A DNA stretch of 64,000 nucleotides from Paralvinella palmiformis (GCA_025642065.1 JAODUP010000148.1:62001-126000); one strand, 5' to 3'. Positions 37,983 through 57,221 are shown, counted from the stretch's first letter. Notes: generated by a model not told the origin, from the letters alone. Numbers and translations: made by a program.

Positions 37983-38392
37983 TCACGACCACCACCCTAA
38001 TGAACACTTACAGAAAAATCTACACTACCACAACTCATTACCAGGTGATAATTAATAAACACATAAACAAACTAAAAACCTTATGAAAACATAACCAAGC
38101 GAGGTGACTGGAAGAATTATTGCTCTGGCGAAAATAAAATTATATATTTTGTGAAAATCATCACGTAAAGCTCACCAAAGTCGACACCAATAGAAATATT
38201 AATTAACAGTCACAAGGTATAGCAAAAACATGTCAATAACTAAATACTAAATTTGTGCGCAAGTTTTTCATTTTGTGATTCATTGATTTGAGAAATCCAA
38301 TCTGAAGAGTGAAGTCATGTGACTAATGTATCTCAGCTGTAATTTGTCTTCATGCTAACACACAGAGTGCGCCGCAGCATAGTCAGTCAACC

Positions 38393-45712
<7,320 letters not shown>

Positions 45713-46084
45713 CTGTAACACACAGGTAGTAGTAACATAGAATAGTTAGACACATAAACGTCAGAATCAAATCTCTAGTAGACACTTTTCAACAACATTA
45801 AGCATGACATTTATTTTAAACATTGTAAAGCCCTTCACAGGTTAACATTTTTCAATATATTTTTTACCAATTTCCAGAATTTAATTCTTAAATGGAAACG
45901 TTACTTTTTACACAACATTGTCAATATGACATTGCACACACTAAACACATTCAGTATTCACAAATAGCAAGTTTTGGCATTTATACTGTCAATGTATGCT
46001 GTACGTGATTTATGTGAAATGTATAGTATACACTAGCCATCTTGCTTATCAACTTGATAGTTGTTTTATTTTTAGAACTGCGCT

Positions 46085-46390
46085 ATTTCACATCATATGG
46101 TCACACAGCAATTTACGGAGAAATCATTCCGAGCATCAGCTCCCAGGCTGTAGAATGAGTTGCCAAACCACATTAAAAATGCAGTAGGTAAAGACCTATT
46201 TTGTAAGGTTCTTAAAACCTGTTTATTTAAATTGGCCTATTTATAATATTAAACCAGTTTATTATGTATGAAATGTATTTGATCTATATGAGCTCAGAAT
46301 ATATTTTAATTGTATTTTAAACGTTAAGCACCGTAGAGCAATTTCAGTTGAATAAGGTGCTATATAAAATAGTATTTTTTTAAACAAAAA
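46085..46390 (+). mobile_element. LINE 3' end: last codons plus tail
   Basis: Plus strand reads (with one stop) ASAPRL-stop-NELPNHIKNA, then KTCLFKLAYL and a stop, the usual C-terminus of CR1/L2-like reverse transcriptase proteins. The non-coding 3' end follows, with landmarks GTTAAGCACCGTAGAGCAAT and AAGGTGCTATATAAAATA. Truncated at the 5' side. Confidence 0.65.
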
Positions 46391-46865
46391 AAACAGTCGG
46401 TGTGGTGTCTGTAACATCTGGATTTGTGCAGTGTCAACAAGATTGACAACGGAGGGATCAGTCGGATTAAATAAGCTCTTGGCTGTGATATTATGTGATA
46501 ACATGGGAAATATATAATTATCACATTGTGTTTAGAGATGGTTAGGGGTCAGATATAGTTAAATATTAATTGACACAGTTATGTGAGTAAGACCAACAAA
46601 GGAGCAAAAAAAAATTTTAAATGGGCTTGTTGCAATTTATTGGAAACAAAAATTGTGCAAAAAACGCTTTAGACTTTAGTAGGCTTTTTTAACATAAAAA
46701 AAAAATATTTTTAACCCTAACTGTTTGCCTACAATAAATAGTTACTCCATACTACAGTCATAGCTTTGTTACGCAATGCAGGTCTAATGTGGTTTATGAA
46801 CTATATACTTATACATACAGGTATATATAATTCATAAACTATAATATACCCCTAGATTAGTAGAA

Positions 46866-46898
<33 letters not shown>

Positions 46899-47941
46899 TA
46901 ATGTTTATGAACTAAATACCTGTATCATATGTATCTTAAGATTACAAATGTACAAAAAATGACAGTGTGAAATTATTGTGGTGCCTGCTACACACAGTAA
47001 AAAAACATAATTTGTAAATATATTTCTGCAAGTAACGTTAAATCATTTTAATACCAGTGACTAGTAACCCTTTAATTGGCCCCTTTGTTTGACCTTGACA
47101 CTGGCTACATCTGAGACCTAGGACATCAGCCTAGGCGAAGTCAAACCCAAGGGACTACGGCCTACGTCCTTCCGAAATGGACGGATCTGTGATCAGATAA
47201 AACATCAAGAAGATAGATATAAAAGTATTTGAAGTAAAGGGTATATGATCACGAAACAAGGATAGCCCACGGAAGTGTGAACCATATTTCCTGTGTGTTC
47301 CCCTTTTTCCGTATCCCCTTACCATATTCGACCAAAACAGTCGACGAACGCGTTATGATACAGAATGACTGAAGTTCAAGGCTATGGCCTGGACAGGTAA
47401 ACGCCAAAGTAATTCATATCGGGAAGATGCACATTAATTCCGTAAGCACTTTCGTCTGAATGTGGTACCTGCGTCCTGGCAGCAGAAATGCCCGATTGCT
47501 GGCACTCTTTGTCACGTATAACAGTCGCTGGCAAAGGACGTTCATGGTTGAAGACTCCGACGAAAACGTGACACCCTTCACACAACATCAACAACAACAA
47601 AACTGAAATAAATAACTGATAATGGAACAGCAAACCGTTATGATGTCGTTTGTTTACTGGATCGACCGAAAGAGGTCGCCACCTCACACGAACTGCCAAG
47701 ACGTCGTCGAATCAACGGTAGTCTGCTATTTGTAACGTGCTTCTTTGGCTGTAACTGACCTAAAATCACACCATGTTCAATGATCCATTTGAATGTTTTC
47801 TGTGGTGAAGAGATAATAACTTCTGGGGTCAGAAATTGATGAGAATAGATAGAGATTGATACGTATTCAGATCTAAACTTGATAAACATTAATGCTGGTG
47901 TAGTATTGGACTATGTCGATCGAATATATACAGACTTTGGC

Positions 47942-47944
<3 letters not shown>

Positions 47945-47979
<35 letters not shown>
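47945..47979. repeat. (AT)n microsatellite
   Basis: 35-bp AT run, followed by a short CA run. Confidence 0.9.
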
Positions 47980-47983
<4 letters not shown>

Positions 47984-48428
47984 CACACACACACTTCTGT
48001 TTAATTAACCACATGGATCATATATGTCTGCAATTCATGTCAATAATAATATTGATTCATTTGGGGTGCTGCATGGTTCGCAAAACGTTTATAGTTTAAA
48101 ACACGTTTAGGTGCTACTAGCAATTTCTAGTTTGTTTTATTTTTATTCTAGCTCGTGTGCTAGATTGACGAAAATACTTAATTTATGATTTGTTTATAAT
48201 TTGTTATGTGTATTATATATTTCACTGTATCATAATTCATATGTATACGGAATTTTATATTCTGAAATAAATTGATTGAATTAAATTGTTACAATTTTTA
48301 TGATAGGCAGACAAATAAAAATTAAACTAATTTGAATTTAAAAAAAATTTCATACATACATATAGATTAATATTCAAGCGTGTCTGGAAAGGATATGAGC
48401 AAATTAAGGGTGGTGAATAGCTGGGGTC

Positions 48429-48477
48429 CGTCGATCTCGGCCCATGTCGATATCGGCCCACGTCGATCTCGGCCCAG
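48429..48477 (+). repeat. Left array of a 16-bp CpG-rich unit
   Basis: Three head-to-tail copies of GTCGATCTCGGCCCAT with one or two base changes. Single copies recur at about 48532-48548 (inverted), 48600-48615 and 48655-48675. Confidence 0.85.
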
Positions 48478-48676
48478 GTATACCAAGGGATTAACATTAA
48501 AATAGTTGCTCACACCATATTGTCAATGGGCCGAGATCAACGTGGGTATCACAAAGACTATTTATATTTATAAGCTCTCTGGGTATCATAAATATATGTT
48601 GATTTCGGCCCATATTGCATTAAAGTGTTTATTGTAGATGCGTGTTTGTATGTCGCCAATCTCGGCCCATGTCGAT

Positions 48677-48679
<3 letters not shown>

Positions 48680-48712
<33 letters not shown>
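48680..48712. repeat. (AT)n microsatellite
   Basis: AT run inside the element bracketed by the 16-bp arrays. Confidence 0.9.
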
Positions 48713-48715
<3 letters not shown>

Positions 48716-48815
48716 TAGTGCCTACAGTGGCCTATCTATAGTCTATTGGAATAATATAAATATCAAACGGTTTATTTTGAATAACAGTACTGAGTAACAG
48801 GCCACCCACGGAGGC

Positions 48816-49016
48816 CTACAATCGTGGTCCGTATAGGCGGGCACATTCTCGGAGGAGCTGGTGGGCAGAGCGGTCGCCGTTCTCGTATGCTGCCCAGAAG
48901 CCGAAGATCTTCTTCTGCAGATCGACTACGGCCCGACTGTACGACACATATTCCAATGTTTTAATGTAATGAGTGAAACGACTATGACTTCCTGCGCCAA
49001 CCTTGTTTACACGCAC
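48816..49016 (-). CDS. Unrecognised GC-richer reading frame
   Basis: 66 codons, minus strand, with good amino-acid texture toward its end (SRAVVDLQKKIFGFWAAYEN, then GDRSAHQLLRECARLYGPRL and stop). It is clearly GC-richer than its surroundings, which favours real or formerly real coding sequence. The first ~20 codons look less coding-like, so it may be a 3' exon or a fragment rather than a complete small gene. It lies between the two oppositely oriented 16-bp arrays. I do not recognise the family and assign no function. Confidence 0.3.
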   Translation of the reverse strand: MRVNKVGAGSHSRFTHYIKTLEYVSYSRAVVDLQKKIFGFWAAYENGDRSAHQLLRECARLYGPRL

Positions 49017-49231
49017 AACTCAAACATGCCCGACAACCACATTTTACTCAATGAAACAATGCTAGAGCAACTATAGAGCAGACATAGACATGATAATTAG
49101 AAAGCGTAAAAGCACGTAGACATTCAAGTAACATTTTATTTTTATACACAAACGCACATATATTTAATTAGACCGGCCATATAATTATACACAACAAAAC
49201 ATAAGAATACCACTTTAACAGCCAAATAGGT

Positions 49232-49303
49232 GGGCCGAGATCAACGAGGGCCGAGGTCGACTTGGGGCGAGATCGACGAGGGCCGAGATCGACGAGAGTC
49301 GAA
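49232..49303 (-). repeat. Right array of the 16-bp unit, inverted
   Basis: Four head-to-tail copies of GGGCCGAGATCGACGA (the reverse complement of the left unit) with small changes, 755 bp from the left array. Confidence 0.85.
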
Positions 49304-49312
49304 CACCTACAA

Positions 49313-49405
49313 CAATCAGAGAGCTTAAATATAGAGAGGCGTTACTCTTGCCGCGCCATGTTCAATTTTGAACCAGTGGCGCCTCCAGCGACCGGAGGTA
49401 TTTCT
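49313..49405 (-). repeat. Repeat fragment X
   Basis: On the minus strand it holds TACCTCCGGTCGCT, TTCAAAATTGAACATGGCG and TATTTAAGCTCTCTG in that order. The same blocks, more widely spaced, occur on the plus strand at 51617-51770. Confidence 0.6.
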
Positions 49406-50199
49406 CAGATAAACAAAAGCTCTGGTTGGTCCACATGTGACATGTATGCGCATGGTTGAAATGAATTGCCAATACTAGTACTATATGTTACATGATCACA
49501 TACTCTTTTATTAATTAACACTTTAATTGTACACACATGATATCGAAGGAAACGAAGCTCTGAAACTGTAAATAAATAATTATGTGATTTCACAAGTAAC
49601 TTAATTGATTCATAGCCTGCAATTTGCGATCACTAGACAGCTGATCATAAAATAATTGAACGTGGTTTAGGTTATTTCACAGCTTTGTGTGTGGAAGGCG
49701 TAATTTTCACAAGATTTTTTTAATTAAAATCAATTAGGTATATATGACTATGAGGTAAATGCATACAAACACTTTCATCATGTCAGTTTATCATAGTCCA
49801 TAAATTTTTATTTATTTGGATATATACATATAATGATATATACAGCTATTATAACGCAACCATAACACAATTCACCATATCTTCATCTTGTCCGTTTATC
49901 ATATATTAACTTAAAAAATTATAAGTTCATTTAAAGTCTATACCTCAATAATATAGACCATGCAATATAGGCCTGCCCAGCTGAGAACAAAGAATATACA
50001 TGGAACATTAACAATGTTTATGTTTGCGTTAACATGTTAGAGATAGAGAAATTAGTACTTTCATACAATAAGTGGCATCAAATCTCTTGTGTCACAGGTT
50101 CATCTATAGTTACAATCAGTCATTTAATTGTTATCAAATGGACAGAATAACCCAAATTGCTTCCAACTCTAAACAACCACTACTACAAAAATATGACAT

Positions 50200-50373
50200 T
50201 TAGTCCAGATCAGTGAACTGTTTAAAGTTAGACAGAATATACCCAGAGATGTAATAGACACAGGCATTGACTACTGTAACAGATAACACCAGTAAATCTG
50301 TAACCAAGAGATTGGCCTGTTTACATGGTATCTCATCATCATAGAACTTCAAGAACTGAAACAGAACAATACC
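50200..50373 (-). CDS. Possible terminal exon of a membrane protein
   Basis: A strong acceptor (TTATTTTACAG, AG at 50375-50374) is followed by exactly 58 codons including the stop: GIVLFQFLKFYDDEIPCKQA, a hydrophobic stretch from NLLVTDLL to YYISGYI that could be a membrane span, and FKQFTDLD at the end. Base composition is more balanced than the flanks. I do not recognise the family and found no clear upstream exon on the minus strand, so this could be a decayed or isolated exon, or chance. Confidence 0.3.
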   Translation of the reverse strand, partial: GIVLFQFLKFYDDEIPCKQANLLVTDLLVLSVTVVNACVYYISGYILSNFKQFTDLD

Positions 50374-51018
50374 CTGTAAAATAATGACTTGAACCAAGTG
50401 TATACACAATGTGTAAACACATGTTTTCCTTTTATTCAAGTTAGTTATTTGATTTGATATGCATTTAAGTTATGAAGAGAAGTATACCAATTAAAGCACA
50501 TGAGCTGAATATTCAAGTACTAATTCAGGTGCTGGTAATCCTTTTTTTTTTGTATAAAGATATGAAATGGGCTGACAAAATTTCATGGGTTTGATGCCTT
50601 ATTTCTTATTTAATTAATTTTATAATACCAATTTTCACCATTAATATTTATAAATATTAATTACCATCACAGCTGGTCATGTCTCCTGTATAGGTCTCCT
50701 ATCTGTTAATACCTTCCTCTTTGGTTTCAGCGGATGCATGCGATGAATTTGGTACATCAAAAATAGTTTGTATGGCATTCTAGATAAGTTTATATGTTGT
50801 CTGGTTCATGAATTCCGTTTCAGTGAAATGCATATCATATACATTCTACAATTAGTATTCAAGTAATTGAAATCTTTCCTCATGATATATCTGAACGACA
50901 ACAACTAATAACCCATCTTTTACTTCCGTCAATAGAAAAAATAACAAAATGAATGTTTCTACCACTAGTTGAGGTATTTAATAATTAATTTCATAACATT
51001 TAAATTATAAATAGAAGT

Positions 51019-51044
51019 CCATATATATATATATATATATATAT
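51019..51044. repeat. (AT)n microsatellite
   Basis: Short AT run in intergenic DNA. Confidence 0.85.
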
Positions 51045-51616
51045 CAATAAGTACCAATTGCTTATGTTTAAAAATAAATATGGATGAAGGTGATCATGCA
51101 AATACTCAGCTACTTATAATTATTGTAATTAGGGAAAAATTATCTGATTATAGTAATGTAATTTTAGAAGTCCAATTATATTATTAACAGTAATAAAGTA
51201 AAATATACCTCCCGCCCATAACATCTTCAGCGGCTCCAGTACATGTAACTGTAAGCTTATGTATATCTTACATATACACATTTTATGATTAATAGGTTGA
51301 TATTGTTCAATAAAATTTAATCAGATTTTGTCTGAAACAAATATAGATCTAGATAGATCCTGCTTGGGCCTACTGAATGGGTCATATCAAATAGGGCCGT
51401 GTCTACTTCAAATTGTTATGCTTATTTTTTAAATATCCTTTATTAAGTTTATTTTTAAAAAGCCACATCATATCAAAGTTTTACACTAGCTTTCATTTCT
51501 TTTCGGGTATGTCTTTATTTGTGCATACTTTTTCTGTTATTGCAGCCGAAAGCGGCCCAGAATGAACCAGTGCCATTAGGCGCCGTGTTAACGAAGGAAG
51601 CTGTCCGTGACAATCT

Positions 51617-51772
51617 ACCTCCGGTCGCTAGGGCCATGGCGCTCCATGAATTCAAAATGGCGTCCCATGTTAAAACGCGAAATAACACGTCTTGTTATAA
51701 ATAGTCTTTGCTACAATCATGCAAAGACTATTTATATTTAAGCTCTCTGCTGCAACCTCTCTAGACAGATAA
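51617..51772 (+). repeat. Repeat fragment Y
   Basis: Contains TACCTCCGGTCGCTAG, TTCAAAATGGCG and CAAAGACTATTTATATTTAA followed by GCTCTCTG. The last block also occurs at 48551-48582 (with two extra bases), and the set recurs inverted at 49313-49405. Confidence 0.6.
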
Positions 51773-51929
51773 TTAAGCTACTCTACGACATCAAACAATG
51801 ATAAAAACTTGTATATAGAAAAGTAAACAACTAGACTTTTGAACAGTAAACAAAATAAGTAACGGGTAAGATAAGAATGTTTTCATGTTAAGTTGTATTT
51901 TGTTTGTTTGTTTGTTTAAATAAATACAG

Positions 51930-52160
51930 ATCAGACAGGCCTACATACAGTACAATACAAATCAAACAGACCTAGGGTACAAACTACAGTACAGATTGGA
52001 CAAACTTAGGGTACAATACAGATCCAGCAGACCTAGCTAAAGTACAATACACATCGAGTAGACGTAGGTTATAATAGAGATTGGACAGACCTACGGTACA
52101 AATTACAATATAGATTGGACAGACTTAGGGTACAACAAAGATTGGACATCCGTAGGCTAA
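51930..52160. repeat. Degenerate minisatellite
   Basis: Seven or so imperfect copies of a motif like GATTGGACAGACCTAGGGTA followed by CAA-rich spacers, with centre-to-centre distances of about 26-34 bp. The plus-strand frame from 52115 starts inside it and is unlikely to be coding. Confidence 0.75.
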
Positions 52161-52861
52161 TTTTTAATATATTAAGAATGATTCTGAGATTACCTGTTGG
52201 TTATGATTGGATGTATTGTATTTTTAAACATCACATTGAATTGGATGGAAATTGTTTTAAATATATCAACATGCACGTACCTTCAGTTTTGTATACCCAG
52301 CATGCCGGTTTGAAGCTGAAACTTACTGAGTATTATAAGTTTATAAACGTTCAGTTTAATATTAAATGAGCCCACGTCATAATATACAGCGGAACACCCA
52401 CACGCGCGCGCACCTTCATATATCACTGTATGGGCAGTGTTGATATCCTTTATTGTTTTATGATAAATATTCACAGGACACTGAATGGTGTGAAATCCTA
52501 TCCTTCAATGGCCATTTATATTAACTTGATACCCGTCCTGCACTCAGAACGTCGTCATTGCATCAAATATTTATGCCTAATATTCAGCGCCCACATATCC
52601 TCAACAACACGCGCCATTCTACACGTAAACGAGGTAGATAAATATTTTCAAATTGACAAACAAACAGATTCACAAACAAAGCAAAAAACCTCCCAAGCTT
52701 GGATCGATTGAACGAAATCCGGCCAATCCCCCCCCCCCATAAATTTAATATTTACTCAGCGAAGTCATTCTGCTTTTGGCGTTCAGGAAAGATCATTCAT
52801 AACTGAAAATCGGCTGATGAACTTTCTTTTTCTCCGAGCTAATATCACCAGCGATAGAAAA

Positions 52862-53347
52862 ATGGATTATAAATATGTTATATTTCATATTTGGTTTATC
52901 TCTTTTACTGGTAAGTTTACGGAAAGCGAGTTAATTTGTAACCGAAATAAACCGCCTAAAAAGAATGTTGGCTTTCTTAAATTTCTTCTGTTTTTCGTTT
53001 TAGGTGTTCGTTTTCTTTTTTAAACTGTTATGCCATTTCGGGATTGTGATGTGCTTTGTTTTCGTATTTCTTCCACAGCAGTGCCGTGTACCGGATTTAG
53101 CTGTTACGAGTGCGTGTACTCGACCATGGAAGATTCCTTTCAGCAAGGAGTGAACTGCTCGGATCCATTTGACGCCGGTAAAGCGGTCGGCTATCTGAAG
53201 CCGTGTTCGTCGGGAATTTGTTCTGTAAGTCAGACTAATGTCGTATTCAAACAAATAGACACGTTCTCAAACAAGTCGTATGACAGAGGGGGAGGGGTGT
53301 TATCCTATTAAGATACTTATATCAGAGAAAGTGTGTGTGGGTATTAC

Positions 53348-53384
<37 letters not shown>

Positions 53385-53935
53385 TGTTTAAATTATTATT
53401 TATATAAATACAAACATATTTTAAGTACACCTACATACAGGAGATATCATTTACCGTGCTGAGAAAAGGTCATCAATAAATATAAATTAAAAAACTTTAA
53501 TGCATTTATTTAACATTGTAAACTTATCATTTTAGAAACATAAGAATGTGAGAAGTATAATGCTTATACTATTTAGAACAACTGTTCATGTGCTTTAAAT
53601 GTAGATCAAACCCCATTTCTCCTAACTAGTAGGCTAGCCATTATCAGTTAAAACGTACAACGATTTCTTCTTGCCATTCCATCACCTAACTTCCAACCCC
53701 CACCCGTCGATCCTCTCCCCAGAAAGCCGTCAAGCGATATACGACTTCCTACGAGCTGATAACTCGCGGCTGTTGGGAAAATTCCATCTCGTGTACGGAG
53801 CACAAGACCAACACGAAGACCGTCTACGAAGAGTTGAAATGCTGCTTCCAGGATGGCTGTAATGGAGTAGAACGCGGCTGTCGTGGCTACGTAGTGCTAG
53901 TTCTGACGTCACTGATCGTTGCGCTCTTCCATTGA
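52862..53935 (+). CDS. Ly6/uPAR-type GPI-anchored surface protein
   Basis: Three exons, 52862-52910, 53079-53224 and 53723-53935; GT-AG introns, in frame, 135 aa. The first exon encodes most of a signal peptide (MDYKYVIFHIWFISFTA). The mature part is a cysteine-rich three-finger domain of about 100 residues with 12 cysteines, beginning PCTGFSCYEC and ending with the diagnostic CC-x-x-D-x-CN signature (KCCFQDGCN). The C-terminus is a hydrophobic tail (YVVLVLTSLIVALFH) ending at the stop with no cytoplasmic part, which predicts GPI-anchor addition near the Asn/Gly-rich segment. The spacing and length are closest to the quiver-like invertebrate branch of the family, whose members modulate channels and receptors; that function is inference. 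An upstream in-frame ATG at 52817 would add 15 residues and give a poorer signal peptide. A poly(A) signal AATAAA near 54884 may belong to it. Confidence 0.87.
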
Positions 53936-55167
53936 TGGCGTCATACTAGAATTGTTGCAGATCTCTAAAATTCGGAACCGAATCATTGTGGATATTTTCA
54001 TTTATTCCGTATAATAGACAAACTCGAGTTAGGAGGTGGAACATCAAGTTTGGACACAAAAATGTCACAGATGCTTTAAGGGTGTTAGCCATCTTTCCTC
54101 TTATTATCGGCATTGGCAGCGAGTGCTGTACTGAATCTAATAATGAAGGACAAATGTGTAAATTAACAAAATATGTCAAGGACGCCATGCATGCAGCTAC
54201 TGAATGAAACCTCCCACAAGCTCAAAGGATGTTCTGTAGTTTTATTTTATTTTTAGGCAATCAATGTATGTAAACGGATTATGGAATTCGTTCTTGTTGA
54301 AGAGGAAATTTGTGAACGTGGTAGTGTGCGAGACACTTCAGGATTAGCCTGCAAGAGACAAAATACCACACGTACTCTTCTGATGATGATATCGATAAGG
54401 TTAAAGATTAATGATAAAATGTTATTAATACCGCTAATCGACGTCTCTTCTTGGTGCCATTAGTATGTGCCTGTGTTTGTACGTGTTATTTTATATAGTT
54501 TTATTAAGTTCAGTACTTGTTTGTTATGCACGCGCGTCTTAATATATGGCTGAACACTCGACAAGTGTGTATACATATCACTATAGATTATCCTAAGCTT
54601 TCCGTTGACATATTGTTTTTGGTTCTTTTTCCATTCCCTTCCGCTACCAAAAGCCGGCTCGTAATTAAGTCTAGTCGTTAACTTGAGTAGTGACGTATAT
54701 ATATCAATAGCTATACATATTCATTCGATCAATTAAAGCAATTAGGCAAAAATGTAAATGCTATATATATCTATATCTAATCTTGTTTAGCATCCGAATA
54801 ATCTTCTTACAGATTATATATAGGACACTATACAAATTTTGCATCATATTATTTTTTTTCTTAAATGATGAGAGGTGATACATCAATAAAACAAGACACA
54901 TGCGAAAACAAACACAGCACATGTATTAAATGTATGATATTTTTCCATGATATTTCCGTCACATTTCCTAACGTTGTCAAATTCAAGGATATTTCCAGGC
55001 CTGAAAAATTAATTTGTTATTTTCCAGGTTTCGCTGGAATCCTGTATATTTAACTGCAGCTAATTGACATATTATGTTACGTTTAACCATCTACTTTGGC
55101 TAAGCTTAACAGTCTGTTTGTAGTTTGGGCCGTTCAAATAACGCACCCGTAAAACTAAACTTTTGGT

Positions 55168-56152
55168 CTACCGACACTGAGTCCAGTGCTTGTCCAGTCT
55201 GGCCTTAAAGCTGGGTGCATCCACGATGTATGCCGATGATGATGATTGGTGTTTTACGGGCACTTTTGTGCACATGGTAGGCTAAATGGGCCGAGGGACC
55301 TCCAAAGGTAATGAAGCGAAGTCGAAGATGAAACAACCTTCAGATATGCCCACGCCGAGATTCGAACTCAGGCGGTAGTGGCCTGTGGTCCAACGCCCTA
55401 CCAATTAGACCACGGAACAGCCTTAACGGCCCTCTCTGCTTCTTTAACTTGAACTCATGACCTCTGCTACCTGTGTCTTCCAGCTTGATGTCAGGGGTAT
55501 CAATTGAGTATGTGCCTTTGACGTGTTTGTAAGCTTCAATCATATCACCACGAGCTCTTCTGTAATATAGGATTGATTCTGTGACCTTCTTGGTGACATC
55601 TTGTAATTGTGGCGCAGATTTCTTGATCATATATGTAGGATTATACATTTGTCGGCATTGAAACTTATCAGCCATTCCTTTGACCATTGCTCTAGAGCAT
55701 ATAAGTCCGCCTATAGGTGATGTTTGGTCGGTAGCTGAGAAGTAAGAACATGTCTCTGTAGACATTTTTATCATCAGTGAACACTTGAATGTATCCATGT
55801 ACGGCATCTGGCACGTCATTTACAAACAGGTTGAAACGCAGTGGCCCAATGACGCTGCCCTGATGGGTGCCACTGAACACCTCTGCAATACTCGAAAGTG
55901 CTCCATTTACTGACACCTGCTGCTTTCTACCAGTCAGGAAATATGTATGCCACTTATTCCGTATGCCTCTAGCTTGGCTAACAACCTTCTGTGGGGAACT
56001 GAATCGAAGACCTTCGAGAAATTAAGACTGATTCCTCCCGGTCCAATGTCTCTGTCCAGAACTGTTAACAGCTGTGTTACAGCTTCCCAAGACTTCAAAA
56101 CCAATAACCTGCAATCTATACAGTACTCTACAAGATAATCGTTGTGCCTCAT
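55168..56152 (-). pseudogene. Decayed CR1/jockey-like LINE, interrupted by a SINE
   Basis: Minus strand, right to left: GGISLNFSKVFDSVPHRRLL then AKLEAYGISG (RT domain 3-like), GRKQQVSVNGALSS, THQGSVIGPLRFNLFVND then VPDA (QG-x-x-GP motif), and FTDDKNVY, the YADD-type catalytic region with T in the usual A position. Later comes KKQRGPLRL and, beyond the SINE at 55237-55420, FKARLDKHWTQCR and a stop. Several frame changes and stops show that it is dead. Order and motifs fit a chromosomal non-LTR retrotransposon ORF2 of the CR1/jockey type. Confidence 0.8.
55237..55420 (-). mobile_element. tRNA-derived SINE, main family, copy G
   Basis: Typical body with B box (GATTCGAACTCAGG on the plus strand) and ATG-repeat tail side. 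It lies within the 3' coding end of the LINE remnant, so it inserted after or during that element's decay. Confidence 0.85.
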
Positions 56153-57024
56153 CTGGCAAGATTACGCCAATGTAGTACAGATTTTTGCGAATACAAGAAC
56201 CTCTTCGTTCAGAACAGAAATTATAAAAAGGTTCTTATCAAAAGAATCCATTATAGAAAGATTATACCGTGATCATCAGACGTTACAGTTTTTCTTAATT
56301 ACATTGATAGCTTAAAGAGTGGCATCGTTTTAGAATGATGATCCATTAAAGATTACAGGCTACACACATCCACAAAGGCCATTGACTATACTCGAAATAC
56401 CAATCAATAATAGACATATATACATGTATATGTATTATACACGTACCAGCGTAAGATATACTGATACCAAAACCCAGCTGTATTTGTTGATATCTATTCA
56501 AGAAAGTATTATTGTTTACGTTACTTTTCCCGACGTCACGATCGCCTGATCTCTGACGAAGTCAGTGAAAACATAATACCAGAATTAGGTAGATAACTAT
56601 CTCGACTGCCATCTTCTTTCTATCGGGTGGTCATCGTATATTGTCGGTTTGTTTGCTTTTATCAAACATCTACCATGCCACTGTCAATGATCATATACTT
56701 GGCTCTGTTTACATAATATTGTCAACAGAATTCATGATCTATGTAGAGTTTATTTTACTTCTTGTCCGGTGTACGAATGGTTTCTATTGAACGTTTGAAC
56801 TATTTGGATCTTTAAATTCTTTAAATGCCTTAAATGGGGCGCTTAGGATTTAATATTACTTCTTTCAGTAGCTGGTAAGTATTATCCTCATATTATCTGA
56901 ATAATTTTGGCAGTCAAGGAATTTTTGATGAAGTCCAATCATTCATAGAAGCAATGCTCTGAACCATTATGATTTGACCTAGTATTAATGATATTTCTTC
57001 CAACTTTATTATAAGCTAGCTAAG

Positions 57025-57221
57025 ATGATGATGATGATGATTGGTGTTTTACGGCCACTTTTGTGCGCATGGTAGGCTAAATGGGCCGAGCGACCTCCAA
57101 AGGTAATGAAGTAAAGTCAAAGATGAAACACCCTTTAGATATGCCCACGTCATGATTCAAACCTAGGTGGTAGTGATCCGTGGTCCAACGCGCTACCAAC
57201 TAGACCACGGAGGCATTCCTG
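57025..57221 (-). mobile_element. tRNA-derived SINE, main family, copy H
   Basis: Full copy with an expanded (GAT)n 3' tail at its left edge. An imperfect target-site duplication TAAGCTAGCTAAG (57012-57024) and TAAGCTGCCTAAG (57222-57234) matches 11 of 13. The B box is degraded (GATTCAAACC on the plus strand). Confidence 0.85.

Larger units (their letters stand above)
33561..38392. other. Intergenic DNA between ACSBG and NUDT12
   Basis: AT-rich, with one SINE (copy F), TA, GT and GA microsatellites, a tRNA-like fragment near 36590-36665, and an ACC/ATC triplet tract near 37948-37985. The 96-codon frame at 35766-36056 runs through a GA repeat and is not credible. Nothing else recognised. Confidence 0.5.
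45713..52861. other. DNA between NUDT12 and the Ly6 gene
   Basis: Should contain the unplaced NUDT12 first exon and promoter; a CpG-richer patch at about 47.3-47.9 kb is a candidate promoter. It also holds a LINE 3' end (46.1-46.4 kb), the 16-bp array element (48.4-49.3 kb), a possible orphan exon (50.2-50.4 kb), a minisatellite (51.9-52.15 kb) and TA/CA repeats. Confidence 0.5.

Noticed and set aside
47382..47889. Minus-strand frames in a CpG-richer patch as the missing NUDT12 first exon
   Set aside because: A donor CA|GTAAAC near 47650 fits the needed phase, but the frame has a stop only a few codons upstream and no ATG after it.
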